DNA from: Aliidiomarina indica
GTDB lineage: Bacteria; Pseudomonadota; Gammaproteobacteria; Enterobacterales; Alteromonadaceae
Direction of reading: 5' to 3'
Length of the DNA: 64,000 bases
Assembly (NCBI RefSeq): GCF_015354615.1
Contig: NZ_JACAVQ010000001.1
Coordinates: forward strand, 682,001-746,000
Part shown: piece by piece, positions 32,132-42,432 of the stretch
Layout of the letters: every line of letters starts with the position of its first letter
Numbering within the stretch: the stretch's first letter is position 1
Notes under the pieces: model-generated
What the model saw: only the letters and a program-made list of their open reading frames with translations
What the model was told of the DNA's origin: nothing
Database searches by the model: none
Made by a program: the position numbers and the translations under genes

Positions 32132-33100
32132 TTAATTGTCACGGTTATGAGGCGCTAAAAAATCTAGCTCCGGGCCTTTGGGCACCACACCCGTTGGATT
32201 AATCATGTCATGACTTACATAGTAGTGGGTTTTAATGTGGTCCATACGGACTGTGTCAGCGACCCCAGCAACTTGATACAATTCCCGCACATAGCCCGAT
32301 AAATTTGGATAATCGACGATACGTTTTAAATTACATTTGAAGTGACCGACATACACCGCATCAAATCGAACTAAGGTGGTAAACAGACGCCAATCTGCTT
32401 CGGTTATTTGCGAACCCGCTAAATAACGATGCTTCGATAACCGTTGTTCAAGTTCATCTAAGGCAGCAAAGAGTGCATCAAACGCTTCTTCATACGCCTC
32501 TTGCGTGGTTGCAAAGCCACTCTTGTAAACACCGTTATTGACGTTGTCATAGACCAGCTCGTTGATTTGATCGATGTCACTGCGCAACGCTTCCGGATAA
32601 AAGTCCAAATGATTCCCTGCAATATGATCAAATGCAGAATTAAACATCCGAATAATATCTGCAGATTCATTACTGACAATGGTGTTTCGCTTTTTGTCCC
32701 ACAACACGGGAACCGTTACCCGACCGCTGTAGTTACTATCGGCACGGGTATAGATTTGATGCATAAAGTCACTATCATACAGCGGATCAGCGAGCTCACC
32801 AGCCCCGAACTCCCAGCCGTTTTCCAACATCTTCGGTGCTACCGCAGAATACGAAATGTGCGCTTCTAAGCCCTTTAACTTGCGAAAAATCAAGGTTCGG
32901 TGGGCCCAGGGGCAGGCATAGGATACAAATAAGTGATAGCGCCCAGACTCGGCTTCAAAGCCACCATCGCCGGTGGGGCCTGCTTCACCTTTGGTTGTCA
33001 CCCAATTGCGAAACTGCGACTCGGATCGCTCAAAGCGGCCACCACTCTTACTGGTGTCATACCACTTGTCCTGCCATTGTCCGTCTACTAATAAACCCAT
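32132..33100 (-). CDS. Glutathionyl-hydroquinone reductase (omega-class GST-like)
   Basis: The 322-residue protein belongs to the YqjG/EcM4 family, which uses glutathione to reduce glutathionyl-hydroquinones through a catalytic cysteine. The active site lies in YACPWAHRTLIFRKL (near residue 60), preceded by the family-specific N-terminal segment SGGRFERSESQFRNWV, and the C-terminal helical GST domain includes ITEADWRLFTTLVRFD. It is cytoplasmic. It begins a two-gene unit with the pirin. Confidence 0.94.
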   Translation of the reverse strand: MGLLVDGQWQDKWYDTSKSGGRFERSESQFRNWVTTKGEAGPTGDGGFEAESGRYHLFVSYACPWAHRTLIFRKLKGLEAHISYSAVAPKMLENGWEFGAGELADPLYDSDFMHQIYTRADSNYSGRVTVPVLWDKKRNTIVSNESADIIRMFNSAFDHIAGNHLDFYPEALRSDIDQINELVYDNVNNGVYKSGFATTQEAYEEAFDALFAALDELEQRLSKHRYLAGSQITEADWRLFTTLVRFDAVYVGHFKCNLKRIVDYPNLSGYVRELYQVAGVADTVRMDHIKTHYYVSHDMINPTGVVPKGPELDFLAPHNRDN

Positions 33101-33254
33101 AGGTCCTCCTTAATTGAATGACCATGAGTATAGCGGGAGCGATCAATCCCCCTCAAATCGGTCACTGCAATACCATTATTCACTTAGCGAATAGCGATGC
33201 TTAATAGAAGCTAAAAAATGGATAATAAGAGAAGGTGTCGGGCAAATACGGGGA

Positions 33255-34439
33255 TTAGCGGCGAATAAGCGCTGTAACGGCCTTAGCCGCCTCTTTGCCG
33301 GCATTGCGGCGTAGCATCACATGGTGTTCGCTAAACCGATTGAGCGTGGCCGACTGGTCATTCTCGAGCAGATCTGATACCTCTTGCGCAATACGCGCTC
33401 CGGTCACCTCAGTTTGTAATAACTCAAGAACCAAGGGACCCCCTTCTAGTAAGTTTGGTAAGGAGAAATGAGGCAAACGCACAAAATGGCGTAAAATTTG
33501 GTAGTTCAACCAACCAAACCGATAACAAACAATCATCGGCCGCTTGATCAGCATGGTTTCGAGGGACACAGTTCCCGAGGCCAACATAGTCGCATCACTT
33601 GCAGCAATCACCGTTTGCGATTGTCCTAAGAAGGGATGTAACCGCAACGGCTGACCACGCTTTTCAAGCACCGCAAGAAACTGATCGCGACGCTTTTCGC
33701 TGGCAAATGCAATGAGAAACTCAAGCTCGGGCTGTTGTTGCTGTAAGCGAATCGCTGCGTCGATAAAAGGTTCCGCTAGCAATCCCACTTCACTCCCCCG
33801 ACTGCCCGGCAAAATGCCAACGTAACGTTTATCCAAGGCTAAGTTGAGTTGCTCTCGAGCACTCTGATGAGACCATTGCATAGGAATCTCATCAGCTAAA
33901 GGGTGGCCAACAAACTGATACGGCACCTGGTATTTTTTATAGAAATCCTGCTCAAACGGTAAAATCCCCAAAACCAGTTCTGTGGCTTCAGCAATACCGT
34001 AAATGCGCTTAGGCCGCCACGCCCATACCGAGGGGCTCACATAATGGACGGTTGGAATGCCTGCGCGCTTAAGCTTTTTCTCGATAGGGAGATTAAAATC
34101 TGGCGCGTCAACGCCTATAAACACATCCGGTTGTCTATCCAGCATGGTTTGCACCACCTGTTTACGGGCCCGGAGTAAACTTGGAAGTTGTTTGAGAACA
34201 TCGACAATACCCATCACAGAGAGGGTTTCCATCGGAAATAGCGATGCGAGACCCGCGTTCTTCATACGCTCACCGCCAACGCCCACAAACTGAATGTCTC
34301 TATGCATATCACGCAAGGCCAGCATAAGATTTGCGCCAAGGATGTCCCCCGACGCTTCACCTGCGACAATGCCAATAAGTAACGGGCGCTGATGTGCGCC
34401 CGCTGAAGAATTATTCGCTCTATCGCCGGAATCACTCAT
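33255..34439 (-). CDS. lpxB: Lipid-A-disaccharide synthase
   Basis: LpxB joins UDP-2,3-diacylglucosamine and 2,3-diacylglucosamine 1-phosphate to make the lipid A disaccharide. The 394-residue GT19 protein begins with IVAGEASGDILGANL (about residues 24-38) and has GVDAPDFNLPIEKKLKR, HYVSPSVWAWRPKRI and LPGSRGSEV. Its start overlaps the end of lpxA by 4 bp. In E. coli the operon continues with rnhB-dnaE-accA; here it is followed by unrelated genes. Confidence 0.98.
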   Translation of the reverse strand: MSDSGDRANNSSAGAHQRPLLIGIVAGEASGDILGANLMLALRDMHRDIQFVGVGGERMKNAGLASLFPMETLSVMGIVDVLKQLPSLLRARKQVVQTMLDRQPDVFIGVDAPDFNLPIEKKLKRAGIPTVHYVSPSVWAWRPKRIYGIAEATELVLGILPFEQDFYKKYQVPYQFVGHPLADEIPMQWSHQSAREQLNLALDKRYVGILPGSRGSEVGLLAEPFIDAAIRLQQQQPELEFLIAFASEKRRDQFLAVLEKRGQPLRLHPFLGQSQTVIAASDATMLASGTVSLETMLIKRPMIVCYRFGWLNYQILRHFVRLPHFSLPNLLEGGPLVLELLQTEVTGARIAQEVSDLLENDQSATLNRFSEHHVMLRRNAGKEAAKAVTALIRR

Positions 34440-35203
34440 GGCCGGATAATTCCGCGCTCCGAATCGCTAATAAAGTCAACGAATCCGTTTAGGGCTGGCT
34501 CTTCAAGGGCGGTTATCGCGTCTGATGCTTCAGCAACGGTGAGGCCACTGCGATACAACAAACGGTAGGCTTTCTTGATGTTATTGATGCTGTCGGCACT
34601 AAAGCCTCGGCGCTTCAATCCTTCGCTATTTATAGTTCGCGGAACGGCATTATGGCCCTGACACATCACAAACGGCGGAATATCTTGCACCACAACGGAA
34701 CTTACTGCGGCAAAGCTATGAGAGCCAATACGACAAAACTGATGCACACCGGTAAAGCCGCCTAGAATCACGAAATCGCCCATGTGCACATGGCCCGCTA
34801 ATGTTGCGTTGTTAGCAAGAATATTGTTCGAACCAATCATGCAATCGTGAGCAACATGGACATACGCCATAAACAAATTGTCGTTGCCTATTTGCGTCAA
34901 ACTGTTGTCTTGGATAGTACCGCGATGAATCGTGCATCCTTCACGAAACACATTGCGATCACCGACCACAAGCTCGGTCGGCTCGCCCTTATACTTCTTG
35001 TCCTGACAATCTTCGCCTATCGAGCAAAACTGAAAAATACGATTACCACGCCCTATGCGGGTTGGTCCTTTAATCACGACGTGAGAATGGATAACACAGT
35101 CATCGCCAATATCCACATCGGGGCCCACGTAGGTCCATGGGCCAATGCTTACGTTTTTTCCAATCCGAGCTTTAGGATCAATTATCGCGGATGCATGAAT
35201 CAA
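34436..35203 (-). CDS. lpxA: Acyl-[ACP]--UDP-N-acetylglucosamine O-acyltransferase
   Basis: LpxA performs the first step of lipid A synthesis. The 255-residue protein is a left-handed beta helix of hexapeptide repeats (for example IDPKARIGKNVSIG at the N terminus), with the catalytic His in AYVHVAHDCMIGSNN near residue 122, followed by the helical C-terminal domain. It is adjacent to fabZ (start 1 base before the fabZ stop), the conserved lpxD-fabZ-lpxA-lpxB order. Confidence 0.98.
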   Translation of the reverse strand: MIHASAIIDPKARIGKNVSIGPWTYVGPDVDIGDDCVIHSHVVIKGPTRIGRGNRIFQFCSIGEDCQDKKYKGEPTELVVGDRNVFREGCTIHRGTIQDNSLTQIGNDNLFMAYVHVAHDCMIGSNNILANNATLAGHVHMGDFVILGGFTGVHQFCRIGSHSFAAVSSVVVQDIPPFVMCQGHNAVPRTINSEGLKRRGFSADSINNIKKAYRLLYRSGLTVAEASDAITALEEPALNGFVDFISDSERGIIRP

Positions 35204-35659
35204 TTAAGTTGTCCTTCTTGCACACATAATATCGGCTTCACAAGCGAGCTTACCGTCCACCTCTGCACGGCCTTTAAACTTCCAGATGCCACGCTTTTCT
35301 TTAACAAATTCTACATGAAAATCAACGCGGTCGCCTGGAATAACTTGACGCTTAAAGCGCGCGTTATCAATTCCTGCAAACAAGTATATTTCGTCTTCCG
35401 CTACGTTTTCCATCATTTTAAAGCCAAGCAAGCCAGTTGCCTGAGCCATGGCTTCAAGTAGCAATACGCCCGGGAAAATAGGATTTCCAGGGAAATGCCC
35501 CATAAATACCGGCTCATTCATGGTAATGTTCTTAATCGCATGTAATGACGTATTCGGAACGTATGAAATAACCCGATCAATTAAAGCAAAGGGATAGCGG
35601 TGGGGTAAGATTTTCTGAATTTCCTGGATATCAAATCCCGGTTGAGCATTCTCGTTCAA
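35204..35659 (-). CDS. fabZ: 3-hydroxyacyl-[ACP] dehydratase FabZ
   Basis: FabZ dehydrates 3-hydroxyacyl-ACP in fatty-acid elongation and competes with LpxA/LpxD for 3-hydroxymyristoyl-ACP. The 151-residue hotdog-fold protein has [11 protein letters not shown], the catalytic His in [23 protein letters not shown] and its paired Glu. It sits between lpxD and lpxA. Confidence 0.98.
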   Translation of the reverse strand: MNENAQPGFDIQEIQKILPHRYPFALIDRVISYVPNTSLHAIKNITMNEPVFMGHFPGNPIFPGVLLLEAMAQATGLLGFKMMENVAEDEIYLFAGIDNARFKRQVIPGDRVDFHVEFVKEKRGIWKFKGRAEVDGKLACEADIMCARRTT

Positions 35660-35672
35660 AGGAGTTCCTCCG

Positions 35673-36695
35673 TTAATCGTTCGGTTTATCTAATTTGCGT
35701 TCTAGCGCCCGAACACGTAGGAATAACTCCGGTAACTGACGTACTCGTGCCCCGGACTTCGCCCAAGTCACTTGATCAACGACAGGCAATCCAGAGGCGT
35801 ACACGCCTTTACCGGGCAAATCCTTGGTGACCATCGTCATACCATGGATCTGCGCACCATCACCAATAGTAATGTGCCCGTTAATCGCAGTTGCACCGCC
35901 AATCAAACAATAACGCCCAATTTTTGCACTTCCCGCAATTCCGGTGTGCCCTGCTATCGCAGTGCCTTCACCGATATGTACGTTATGCGCAATCAAACAG
36001 AGGTTATCAATAATGCAGTTTGAACTAATGACAGTGTCGTCCAGTGCGCCTCGATCAATGGTGGTGTTCGCGCCGATTTCTACATCGTCGCCAATCACTA
36101 CTCGACCGAGCTGAGGGATTTTAACCCATTTTCCGTTATCACTGGCCCAACCAAAGCCATCGGCACCAATCACAGCCCCTGAATGAATTGTACAGCGCTC
36201 GCCAATTTGCACGCGATGATACACCTGCACACTTGGCCACAAACGCGTTCCAGCACCGATTTTGGCTTCCTCACCGACATAGCAATTGGCCCCAATAATT
36301 GCGCCATCACCAATCACTGCGCTGTCCGCAATCACCGCGCCCGGCCCGATGCTCACATCGTTGCCAAGGATAACCGTTTCCGCCACGGAAGCTCTCGCAT
36401 CGATACGCGGTTTGGGTACGGGGGTTGTGTCAAACGCTTGCGCAGCACGCGCATAAGCAAGGTAGGGATTGTTGGTAATCAACGCATTTTTAATCAGTGA
36501 CGGGTCATCATGTTCGGCTTTTAAAATCACCGCGCCAGCTTGCGTATTTTGTAGCAGGTTTCTGTACTTGTCATTAGCAAGAAAGCCGACCTGATCAGGG
36601 CCGGCATTTGCCAGTGTGGCTAAACTTGAGACGGAAGTATCGCCATTGCCGCGTACCTCCGCCCCAATTAGCATCGCTAATTCACTGAGCGTCAT
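35673..36695 (-). CDS. lpxD: UDP-3-O-(3-hydroxymyristoyl)glucosamine N-acyltransferase
   Basis: LpxD adds the amide-linked acyl chain in lipid A synthesis. The 340-residue protein has an N-terminal uridine-binding domain ([16 protein letters not shown]), a long hexapeptide-repeat helix, and the catalytic His in [16 protein letters not shown] near residue 238. It lies 13 bp before fabZ and after skp, the usual bamA-skp-lpxD-fabZ-lpxA order. Confidence 0.98.
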   Translation of the reverse strand: MTLSELAMLIGAEVRGNGDTSVSSLATLANAGPDQVGFLANDKYRNLLQNTQAGAVILKAEHDDPSLIKNALITNNPYLAYARAAQAFDTTPVPKPRIDARASVAETVILGNDVSIGPGAVIADSAVIGDGAIIGANCYVGEEAKIGAGTRLWPSVQVYHRVQIGERCTIHSGAVIGADGFGWASDNGKWVKIPQLGRVVIGDDVEIGANTTIDRGALDDTVISSNCIIDNLCLIAHNVHIGEGTAIAGHTGIAGSAKIGRYCLIGGATAINGHITIGDGAQIHGMTMVTKDLPGKGVYASGLPVVDQVTWAKSGARVRQLPELFLRVRALERKLDKPND

Positions 36696-36745
36696 TCGAT
36701 ATCCTTTACGTTCAAGATAAACTCAAATCAACAACGAATTGAGGT

Positions 36746-37252
36746 TTAGTCTAGCAGACGCTCGAGAATTTGATCAGACACGTCCATCGACTCGCGAGAA
36801 AAAGGCACGCGGTTATAGTCGAGGATTAGATCATAGCCATTTGCTTCTGCATAGGCTTCAATCGCTGTGTAGATCTTTTGCAATAAGCGATTACGTTCTT
36901 CTGTTTCACGCATCTGAATGTACTGATTGAGCTGCTCATTGCTACGCTGCAAACCCATCGCGCGAGCGCGCAGTTCCTGGTTTGCTTCATTCAACTGCTC
37001 TTCAGTCATAATAGACTCATCGCGCGCTACCCGCTCACGCAAGGCCTCAAACTCTTCTTCTAGCTGCGATAAACGTTGAATCGGCTCTGCAAACTCTTCA
37101 CTAATAGCGGCGGATACTTCTTCAAGCTCCGGCATGTTTTGTAAAACTTTATTGATGTTCACAGTACCAATTTTCATGTCTGCTGCGTGCGCAGGCATGG
37201 CACTGAATACCAAAGCGAACAAAACGATTACACTTGTAAATACTGCTTTCAA
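36746..37252 (-). CDS. skp: Periplasmic chaperone Skp (OmpH)
   Basis: Skp holds unfolded outer-membrane proteins in the periplasm. The 168-residue product has a signal peptide ending at AHA-A (about residue 23) and then IGTVNINKVLQNMPEL, followed by a long charged coiled coil (EELEAL-type heptads, residues 55-120) that forms the tentacles, ending with a beta strand for trimerisation. It lies just after bamA, as expected. Confidence 0.95.
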   Translation of the reverse strand: MKAVFTSVIVLFALVFSAMPAHAADMKIGTVNINKVLQNMPELEEVSAAISEEFAEPIQRLSQLEEEFEALRERVARDESIMTEEQLNEANQELRARAMGLQRSNEQLNQYIQMRETEERNRLLQKIYTAIEAYAEANGYDLILDYNRVPFSRESMDVSDQILERLLD

Positions 37253-37330
37253 AGGACTATCCTCATTTCTCTAAGTGACTTAACTTGCCCAACGTTCTTA
37301 TTCGGTTAGCTTAAATCGGCTAACGCAAAA

Positions 37331-39817
37331 TTAAAACGATGTACCAATATTAAATGTAAATTTATCTTCTAATGTCCGATCTAATGAGCGAATTGGGAAT
37401 CCTAAACTAAAGGACAACACACCCATTGGTGACAGCCACTGTACTGAGACACCATAAGATGCCTGATAATTCCGTGGACTACTGTAATCCCAGAATTGTG
37501 CGTCACCAATAACCTCTAAATCACGGTATTGATCGTAATTAAACTCGGTATCCCAAACCACACCCACATCAATAAAGGCACTCGTACGTACTGCACGCGA
37601 GGTTTCTTCACCAACGAACGGTGTTGGGAAAATAAGTTCGAAACCGCCATTTACTTGAGCGTTACCGCCAATAGAAGCAAATCGTGATACTTCAATGCGA
37701 TCAAATTCTGGACCTAGGGCAATTTGTTCACGGTTCCCATCGGCATCCGGCGGACCCAATATATATTGCGGACGACGTGTGATTCCACGCGGACCTACTC
37801 GATTCGCCTCAAAGCCACGCAGGTTATCAGTACCACCCCCATAGAAATTTTCCCAGAAAGGTAATCGATAATCTGCACCGCTTTCGTCTTGACCATACCC
37901 ATTTCCGTAACCGGCATTTAGACGGGTTAATAAAACAAACTCATGGTCGCGATCGAATGGACGATAATAACGGAAGCGATAATCAAGCTTGAAATACTGT
38001 AAATCACTATTTGGTGTCGTGATTTTACCACTCAAGCGATTCATGCTACCCGCCGTTGGAAACACACCACGGTTTAATGTGTTGCGTGTCCAAGACGCCG
38101 TTAAATCATAGGTTTTAAAGTTCAGTGATCCAAACGGGTCATCGGGATCCGCGTAGCGATTATAGAAGCTACGAATCTGTTCAAAAATTTCCCGCTGAGT
38201 AATACCGGTATTGCGGAAACCAACCCCAAAGTTAAGACGATTGTATTCGTTTACAGGGAATCCAAGATCACTGCCGATACCCCACGAACGTTGGTTAAAT
38301 CGCGAAAGGTTGGCTTGGCGTGCGTCAAAATCCGTATAGAAAATGTTGCCACCTAAGCTCACACCATCATCGGTAAAGTAGTTATCCACATAGTTCAATT
38401 GAACATTACGTGAGTAACGGTTGGTGTCGACAGAGAAAGATACACGGTTACCTGAGCCAAGGAAATTCTCCTGACTAACCGCCGCATTTAAGCTCAAACC
38501 TGCGAAATCACCATAACCGATACCGGCAGAAATGGTACCCGATGGTTGTTCCTTCACGCGATATACGATATCCACCTGATCCGGTTCACCGGGTACAGGA
38601 ATCGTCTCAACATCAACGGTTTCAAAGTAGCCCAAACGTTCCAAGCGCACTTTGCCGAATTCAACCGTTTGTTCTGACAACCAAGAACCTTCAATTTGGC
38701 GCATTTCGCGACGAAGTACTTCATCTTTCGTTGCATCGTTCCCTTCAAAATTGACTCGGCGAACATAAATACGCTGGCCTGGATCAATCGAGAAGGTCAA
38801 ACTGACCACTTTATTGTCATCATCAATATCTGGAACCGCACGCACTTCGGTGCGCGCAAAACCAAAGCGACCGAAGTAACGCTTAATGGTTTCTTCAATA
38901 TCGGTTACTTCCGCTTGATTATAGCGGCGACCTTCCAAGGCTTTTACGAATCGGTTTAAAAACTCTTCATGGTCACGGAGTTCACCGATGGCACGCGCAT
39001 CTTTAATATCGTAGCGGTCACCTTCATTTACATTTACGGCAATGTAAATACCTTCGAGCTCTGGCGTAATAGCAACCTGCACAGACTCAATGTTAAAGCG
39101 TAGAAAACCTTGATCACGATAGAACGACTCGACTTCTTCCAAATCGCCCATCAACTGCTGCTGCTGATAATTACGTTTACCTAGGATATTCCACCACGGG
39201 AGTTCGTCACGCAATTCCATTAAACGCGTCAGTTCACGGCGCTCAAAGGTATCATTACCGATAAAGTTAATTTGCTCGACCACCGCGGCAGGTCCTTCGC
39301 GGAAGTTAAAGCGCAATTCAACACGGTTCCGAGGTAAATTCACCACTTGAATCTCTACCTGGGCATTGTATTTGCCAACGCTGTGGTAAAAATCCTCAAG
39401 ATTCTTCTCGAGCATGGACACAACGGTGCGATCCAGTGATTCACCTTCCGCAATCCCGTTGTTAGCCAAACTATCAAGTAGTTGATCATCTTTAAGATCG
39501 CGGTTGCCATCAAAGACAATATTCGTAATGGTTGGGCGCTCAGTGACACGGATCACTAACGCGTCACCATCGCGATATACCCGCACATCGTCAAAATGGC
39601 TTGATGAATAGAGCTCATGAATGATCTGGCGTATCCGTTGTGCGTCGGCTTCCTCACCCACACGAACAGGTACGTAAGTTAATGCTGCGCCTAAACCAAC
39701 CCGCTGCAAACCGCGAATTTGAATATCATCAACAACGAATGAATCGGATGCCTGAGCGTTTAAGCTCAATCCAGTTCCTGCGAGTACCACTCCAATAAAC
39801 AGCTTTTTCAATGTCAT
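37331..39817 (-). CDS. bamA: Outer membrane protein assembly factor BamA
   Basis: BamA is the central Omp85 component of the BAM complex that inserts beta-barrel proteins. The protein has a signal peptide cleaved near LNAQA-S, five POTRA domains (about residues 30-420, beginning FVVDDIQIRGLQRVGLG), and a C-terminal 16-stranded barrel with the lid/loop motif GGTDNLRGFEANRVGPRG, ending in a C-terminal phenylalanine. I choose the ATG at 39817 (828 residues), which gives a normal signal peptide; a GTG at 39850 would add 11 polar residues and overlap the rseP stop by 4 bp. Confidence 0.96.
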   Translation of the reverse strand: MTLKKLFIGVVLAGTGLSLNAQASDSFVVDDIQIRGLQRVGLGAALTYVPVRVGEEADAQRIRQIIHELYSSSHFDDVRVYRDGDALVIRVTERPTITNIVFDGNRDLKDDQLLDSLANNGIAEGESLDRTVVSMLEKNLEDFYHSVGKYNAQVEIQVVNLPRNRVELRFNFREGPAAVVEQINFIGNDTFERRELTRLMELRDELPWWNILGKRNYQQQQLMGDLEEVESFYRDQGFLRFNIESVQVAITPELEGIYIAVNVNEGDRYDIKDARAIGELRDHEEFLNRFVKALEGRRYNQAEVTDIEETIKRYFGRFGFARTEVRAVPDIDDDNKVVSLTFSIDPGQRIYVRRVNFEGNDATKDEVLRREMRQIEGSWLSEQTVEFGKVRLERLGYFETVDVETIPVPGEPDQVDIVYRVKEQPSGTISAGIGYGDFAGLSLNAAVSQENFLGSGNRVSFSVDTNRYSRNVQLNYVDNYFTDDGVSLGGNIFYTDFDARQANLSRFNQRSWGIGSDLGFPVNEYNRLNFGVGFRNTGITQREIFEQIRSFYNRYADPDDPFGSLNFKTYDLTASWTRNTLNRGVFPTAGSMNRLSGKITTPNSDLQYFKLDYRFRYYRPFDRDHEFVLLTRLNAGYGNGYGQDESGADYRLPFWENFYGGGTDNLRGFEANRVGPRGITRRPQYILGPPDADGNREQIALGPEFDRIEVSRFASIGGNAQVNGGFELIFPTPFVGEETSRAVRTSAFIDVGVVWDTEFNYDQYRDLEVIGDAQFWDYSSPRNYQASYGVSVQWLSPMGVLSFSLGFPIRSLDRTLEDKFTFNIGTSF

Positions 39818-39846
39818 GCAACACGTCTTATTGTTAGATAATTTTT

Positions 39847-41190
39847 TCACGAGAAGAGTCTGCCAAGATCATTAAACAATGTCACGCTTAGTAACACCAT
39901 TAGCAGCAGTAATCCGACCCGAAAACTCATTTCTTGAATCCGCTCAGGTACAGGCTTTCCACGGATCCATTCAATTACATAAAATACTAAATGCCCACCA
40001 TCGAGCATTGGAATCGGCAACAAGTTCAGTATTCCTAGGCTCACACTGATTAACGCGAGAAAACTAAGAAAATAAACCAACCCATAACTGGCATGGGCTC
40101 CTGCTCCTTGAGCGATCCCTACCGGGCCACTTAAGTTTTTTACAGACACATCGCCTGTAACCAACTTACCCACCATATTTACGGTGAGCCCCATCAGGTT
40201 CCATGTCCGCGCGACGCCCCCTTGTAGCGCTTCTATGGGGCCATATTGCAAGGTAAAGCGGTATTCTTCCGGATACGCTTCAACCTCTGGCACAATGCCG
40301 AGATAACCGCGCCCATCCCGTTCGCCTACCCTCACCTCTAATGAACGTGTTTCACCGTTACGCTCAACGTAAAAAGTAACGCGCTCATTAGCGTGACTTG
40401 CAATAAAGCTCCTTATTTGTTCCCAATTGGCGCTTTGAGTTCCATTGAATCCAATAATTTTATCGCCAATGCGCAAATCACTGCGTGCAGCCGGAGAATC
40501 AGCCTCTATTTCGGTGACCCGAGCGATGATTTCTGGACGGTAGACATCCAACCCCAAACTACCAATGGTTGATTCTTTATCAGGATCAAATTGCCAATCT
40601 TGCAAAGGTATACGCACATCGCGGGTCTGCCCTTGCACATCAACGACTCGAAATACCGTTGCGTCGGACCCCATCCGCCTAACTAGCGCTAAATTCACAT
40701 CTTGCCAATCTTGCACCGGGCGCTGATCAATGGCAATGATTTCGCTGCCCGCGGTGAGGCCAGCCCGCTCTGCAACACTCGCGCTAGCGACATCGCCTAT
40801 GATGGGCTTTACCGCCGGCATCCCAATCATGAGCATCAGCCACAGGGCAGCGATAGCGAAGATAAAGTTCGCGACAGGCCCCGCCAAAACAATAGCAAAG
40901 CGTTGCTTTACCGGCTTCGCCCGGAAGCTTCCAGACATTTCCTGCTCTGAAACTGGATCAATTTCATGATCCAGCATTCGCACGTAGCCGCCCAGAGGAA
41001 TTGCCGCTATCTGATAGTTAGTGCCGTCTTTGCCCCGCCACGTAAATAGGGGTTTACCAAAACCAATGGAAAAGGTCACCACTTTCACACCGCAGCGGCG
41101 AGCAACCCAAAAATGACCAAACTCATGAAAGGTCACCACTAAACCCAAAGCAACAATAAATGCACCAATCGACCACAAAAACTGTTCCAT
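39847..41190 (-). CDS. rseP: Site-2 zinc protease RseP
   Basis: RseP cleaves RseA within the membrane, releasing sigma-E, and also clears signal peptides. The 447-residue protein has the zinc motif HEFGHFWVARRCGV (HExxH at about residues 23-27), two PDZ domains (around 110-300), and the third ligand motif LDGGHLVFYVIEWIRG near residue 400. Four membrane helices are visible. It lies between dxr and bamA, the conserved order. Confidence 0.98.
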   Translation of the reverse strand: MEQFLWSIGAFIVALGLVVTFHEFGHFWVARRCGVKVVTFSIGFGKPLFTWRGKDGTNYQIAAIPLGGYVRMLDHEIDPVSEQEMSGSFRAKPVKQRFAIVLAGPVANFIFAIAALWLMLMIGMPAVKPIIGDVASASVAERAGLTAGSEIIAIDQRPVQDWQDVNLALVRRMGSDATVFRVVDVQGQTRDVRIPLQDWQFDPDKESTIGSLGLDVYRPEIIARVTEIEADSPAARSDLRIGDKIIGFNGTQSANWEQIRSFIASHANERVTFYVERNGETRSLEVRVGERDGRGYLGIVPEVEAYPEEYRFTLQYGPIEALQGGVARTWNLMGLTVNMVGKLVTGDVSVKNLSGPVGIAQGAGAHASYGLVYFLSFLALISVSLGILNLLPIPMLDGGHLVFYVIEWIRGKPVPERIQEMSFRVGLLLLMVLLSVTLFNDLGRLFS

Positions 41191-41193
41191 CGA

Positions 41194-42432
41194 TTAAAAC
41201 CTCGACATCTGTTGCATCGCCATGGCACGTGCTTCTTCATCACATGCCAAAATTTCATCCAACTGGCTCACTTTCGGCAGCTGTACGCGTTCTAACACTT
41301 GCCCACACAGGTTGGCAATATCACCAAATTGGATACGTCCATCCAAAAACGCCGCCACCGCTACTTCATTCGCAGCGTTGAGCGTGGTCGTTGCCGCTTG
41401 CCCAGCCCAGCACGCATCAATCGCGAGCTGCAAACAGGGATACCGTGCCGAATCCGGGGCGGTGAATGTAAGTGCCCCTAATGTTGCAAAATTCAAAGGA
41501 GCCACACCACTGCTAATACGTTCTGGAAAACCCAAGCAATGAGCAATAGGCGTGCGCATATCCGGCTGCCCCATTTGCGCTATTACTGAGCCATCCACGT
41601 ATTGTACCATTGAATGAATCACGCTTTGAGGGTGAATCACCACATCAAGTTCATGTCGTTGGCAGTTAAACAGCCATTTTGCTTCGATGTACTCCAATCC
41701 CTTATTCAGCATGGTGGCTGAATCGACGGAAATTTTCTGTCCCATCGACCAATTAGGATGATTACACGCCGCTTGCGGCGTTTGTGTCGGCAATTCTATT
41801 AAGGGGGTTTCTCGAAACGGACCACCGGATCCTGTTAATAGAATTTGACTCACCCCATGGTCACTTAAATGAACCCGCCCAGCACCCTGTTGTACTGCAA
41901 AAGGTAACGCCTGAAAAATCGCATTGTGCTCACTGTCTACGGGTAACAATTGCGCGCCAGACTGATGCACCGCATCCATAAATAGCTGACCGCTCATCAC
42001 CAAGGCTTCTTTATTGGCTAATAATACCTGCTTACCGGCTTTTACTGCCGCGAGCGTAGGCAACAAACCGGCTGCACCAACAATAGCCGCCATCACCATA
42101 TCGACTTCCGTTGCCGCAGCAACGTCGCACAAGGCCTGCTCGCCTGCGAGAACCTCAATATTGAGGTTGGCGCTAACGATACGTTGTTCGAGTGCCTGCG
42201 CCGCCTTCGGGTTCGTCATTACCGCGATATCAGGACGATGTTGCTGACACAACGCGAACATCCCATCTACGTTGCTATGGGCGGTCAGAGCATAAACAGA
42301 AAATGTTTCAGGGTGTGCTGCGACAACGGCTAACGTGCTTGCACCGATCGAGCCGGTTGCGCCCAATATGCTGAGCCTCCGCAACCCATCGGCGCGCTTA
42401 GGTGGTAACGCTTGAACCCCAGGAAACGACAT
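41194..42432 (-). CDS. dxr: 1-deoxy-D-xylulose 5-phosphate reductoisomerase
   Basis: Dxr makes 2-C-methylerythritol 4-phosphate, the committed step of the MEP pathway. The 412-residue product shows the NADPH motif [18 protein letters not shown] (about residues 21-38), LANKEALVM, the metal-site DSEHNAIFQ and the flap region SGGPFRETP. The N-terminal 18 residues ([16 protein letters not shown]) extend beyond the usual start and may be extra. It is followed by rseP. Confidence 0.97.
   Translation of the reverse strand: MSFPGVQALPPKRADGLRRLSILGATGSIGASTLAVVAAHPETFSVYALTAHSNVDGMFALCQQHRPDIAVMTNPKAAQALEQRIVSANLNIEVLAGEQALCDVAAATEVDMVMAAIVGAAGLLPTLAAVKAGKQVLLANKEALVMSGQLFMDAVHQSGAQLLPVDSEHNAIFQALPFAVQQGAGRVHLSDHGVSQILLTGSGGPFRETPLIELPTQTPQAACNHPNWSMGQKISVDSATMLNKGLEYIEAKWLFNCQRHELDVVIHPQSVIHSMVQYVDGSVIAQMGQPDMRTPIAHCLGFPERISSGVAPLNFATLGALTFTAPDSARYPCLQLAIDACWAGQAATTTLNAANEVAVAAFLDGRIQFGDIANLCGQVLERVQLPKVSQLDEILACDEEARAMAMQQMSRF

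Noticed and set aside
34847-35461. 204-codon open frame on the plus strand across lpxA and fabZ
   Set aside because: It lies antisense to two well-supported genes, has no recognisable motif and is explained as a shadow of their codon structure.
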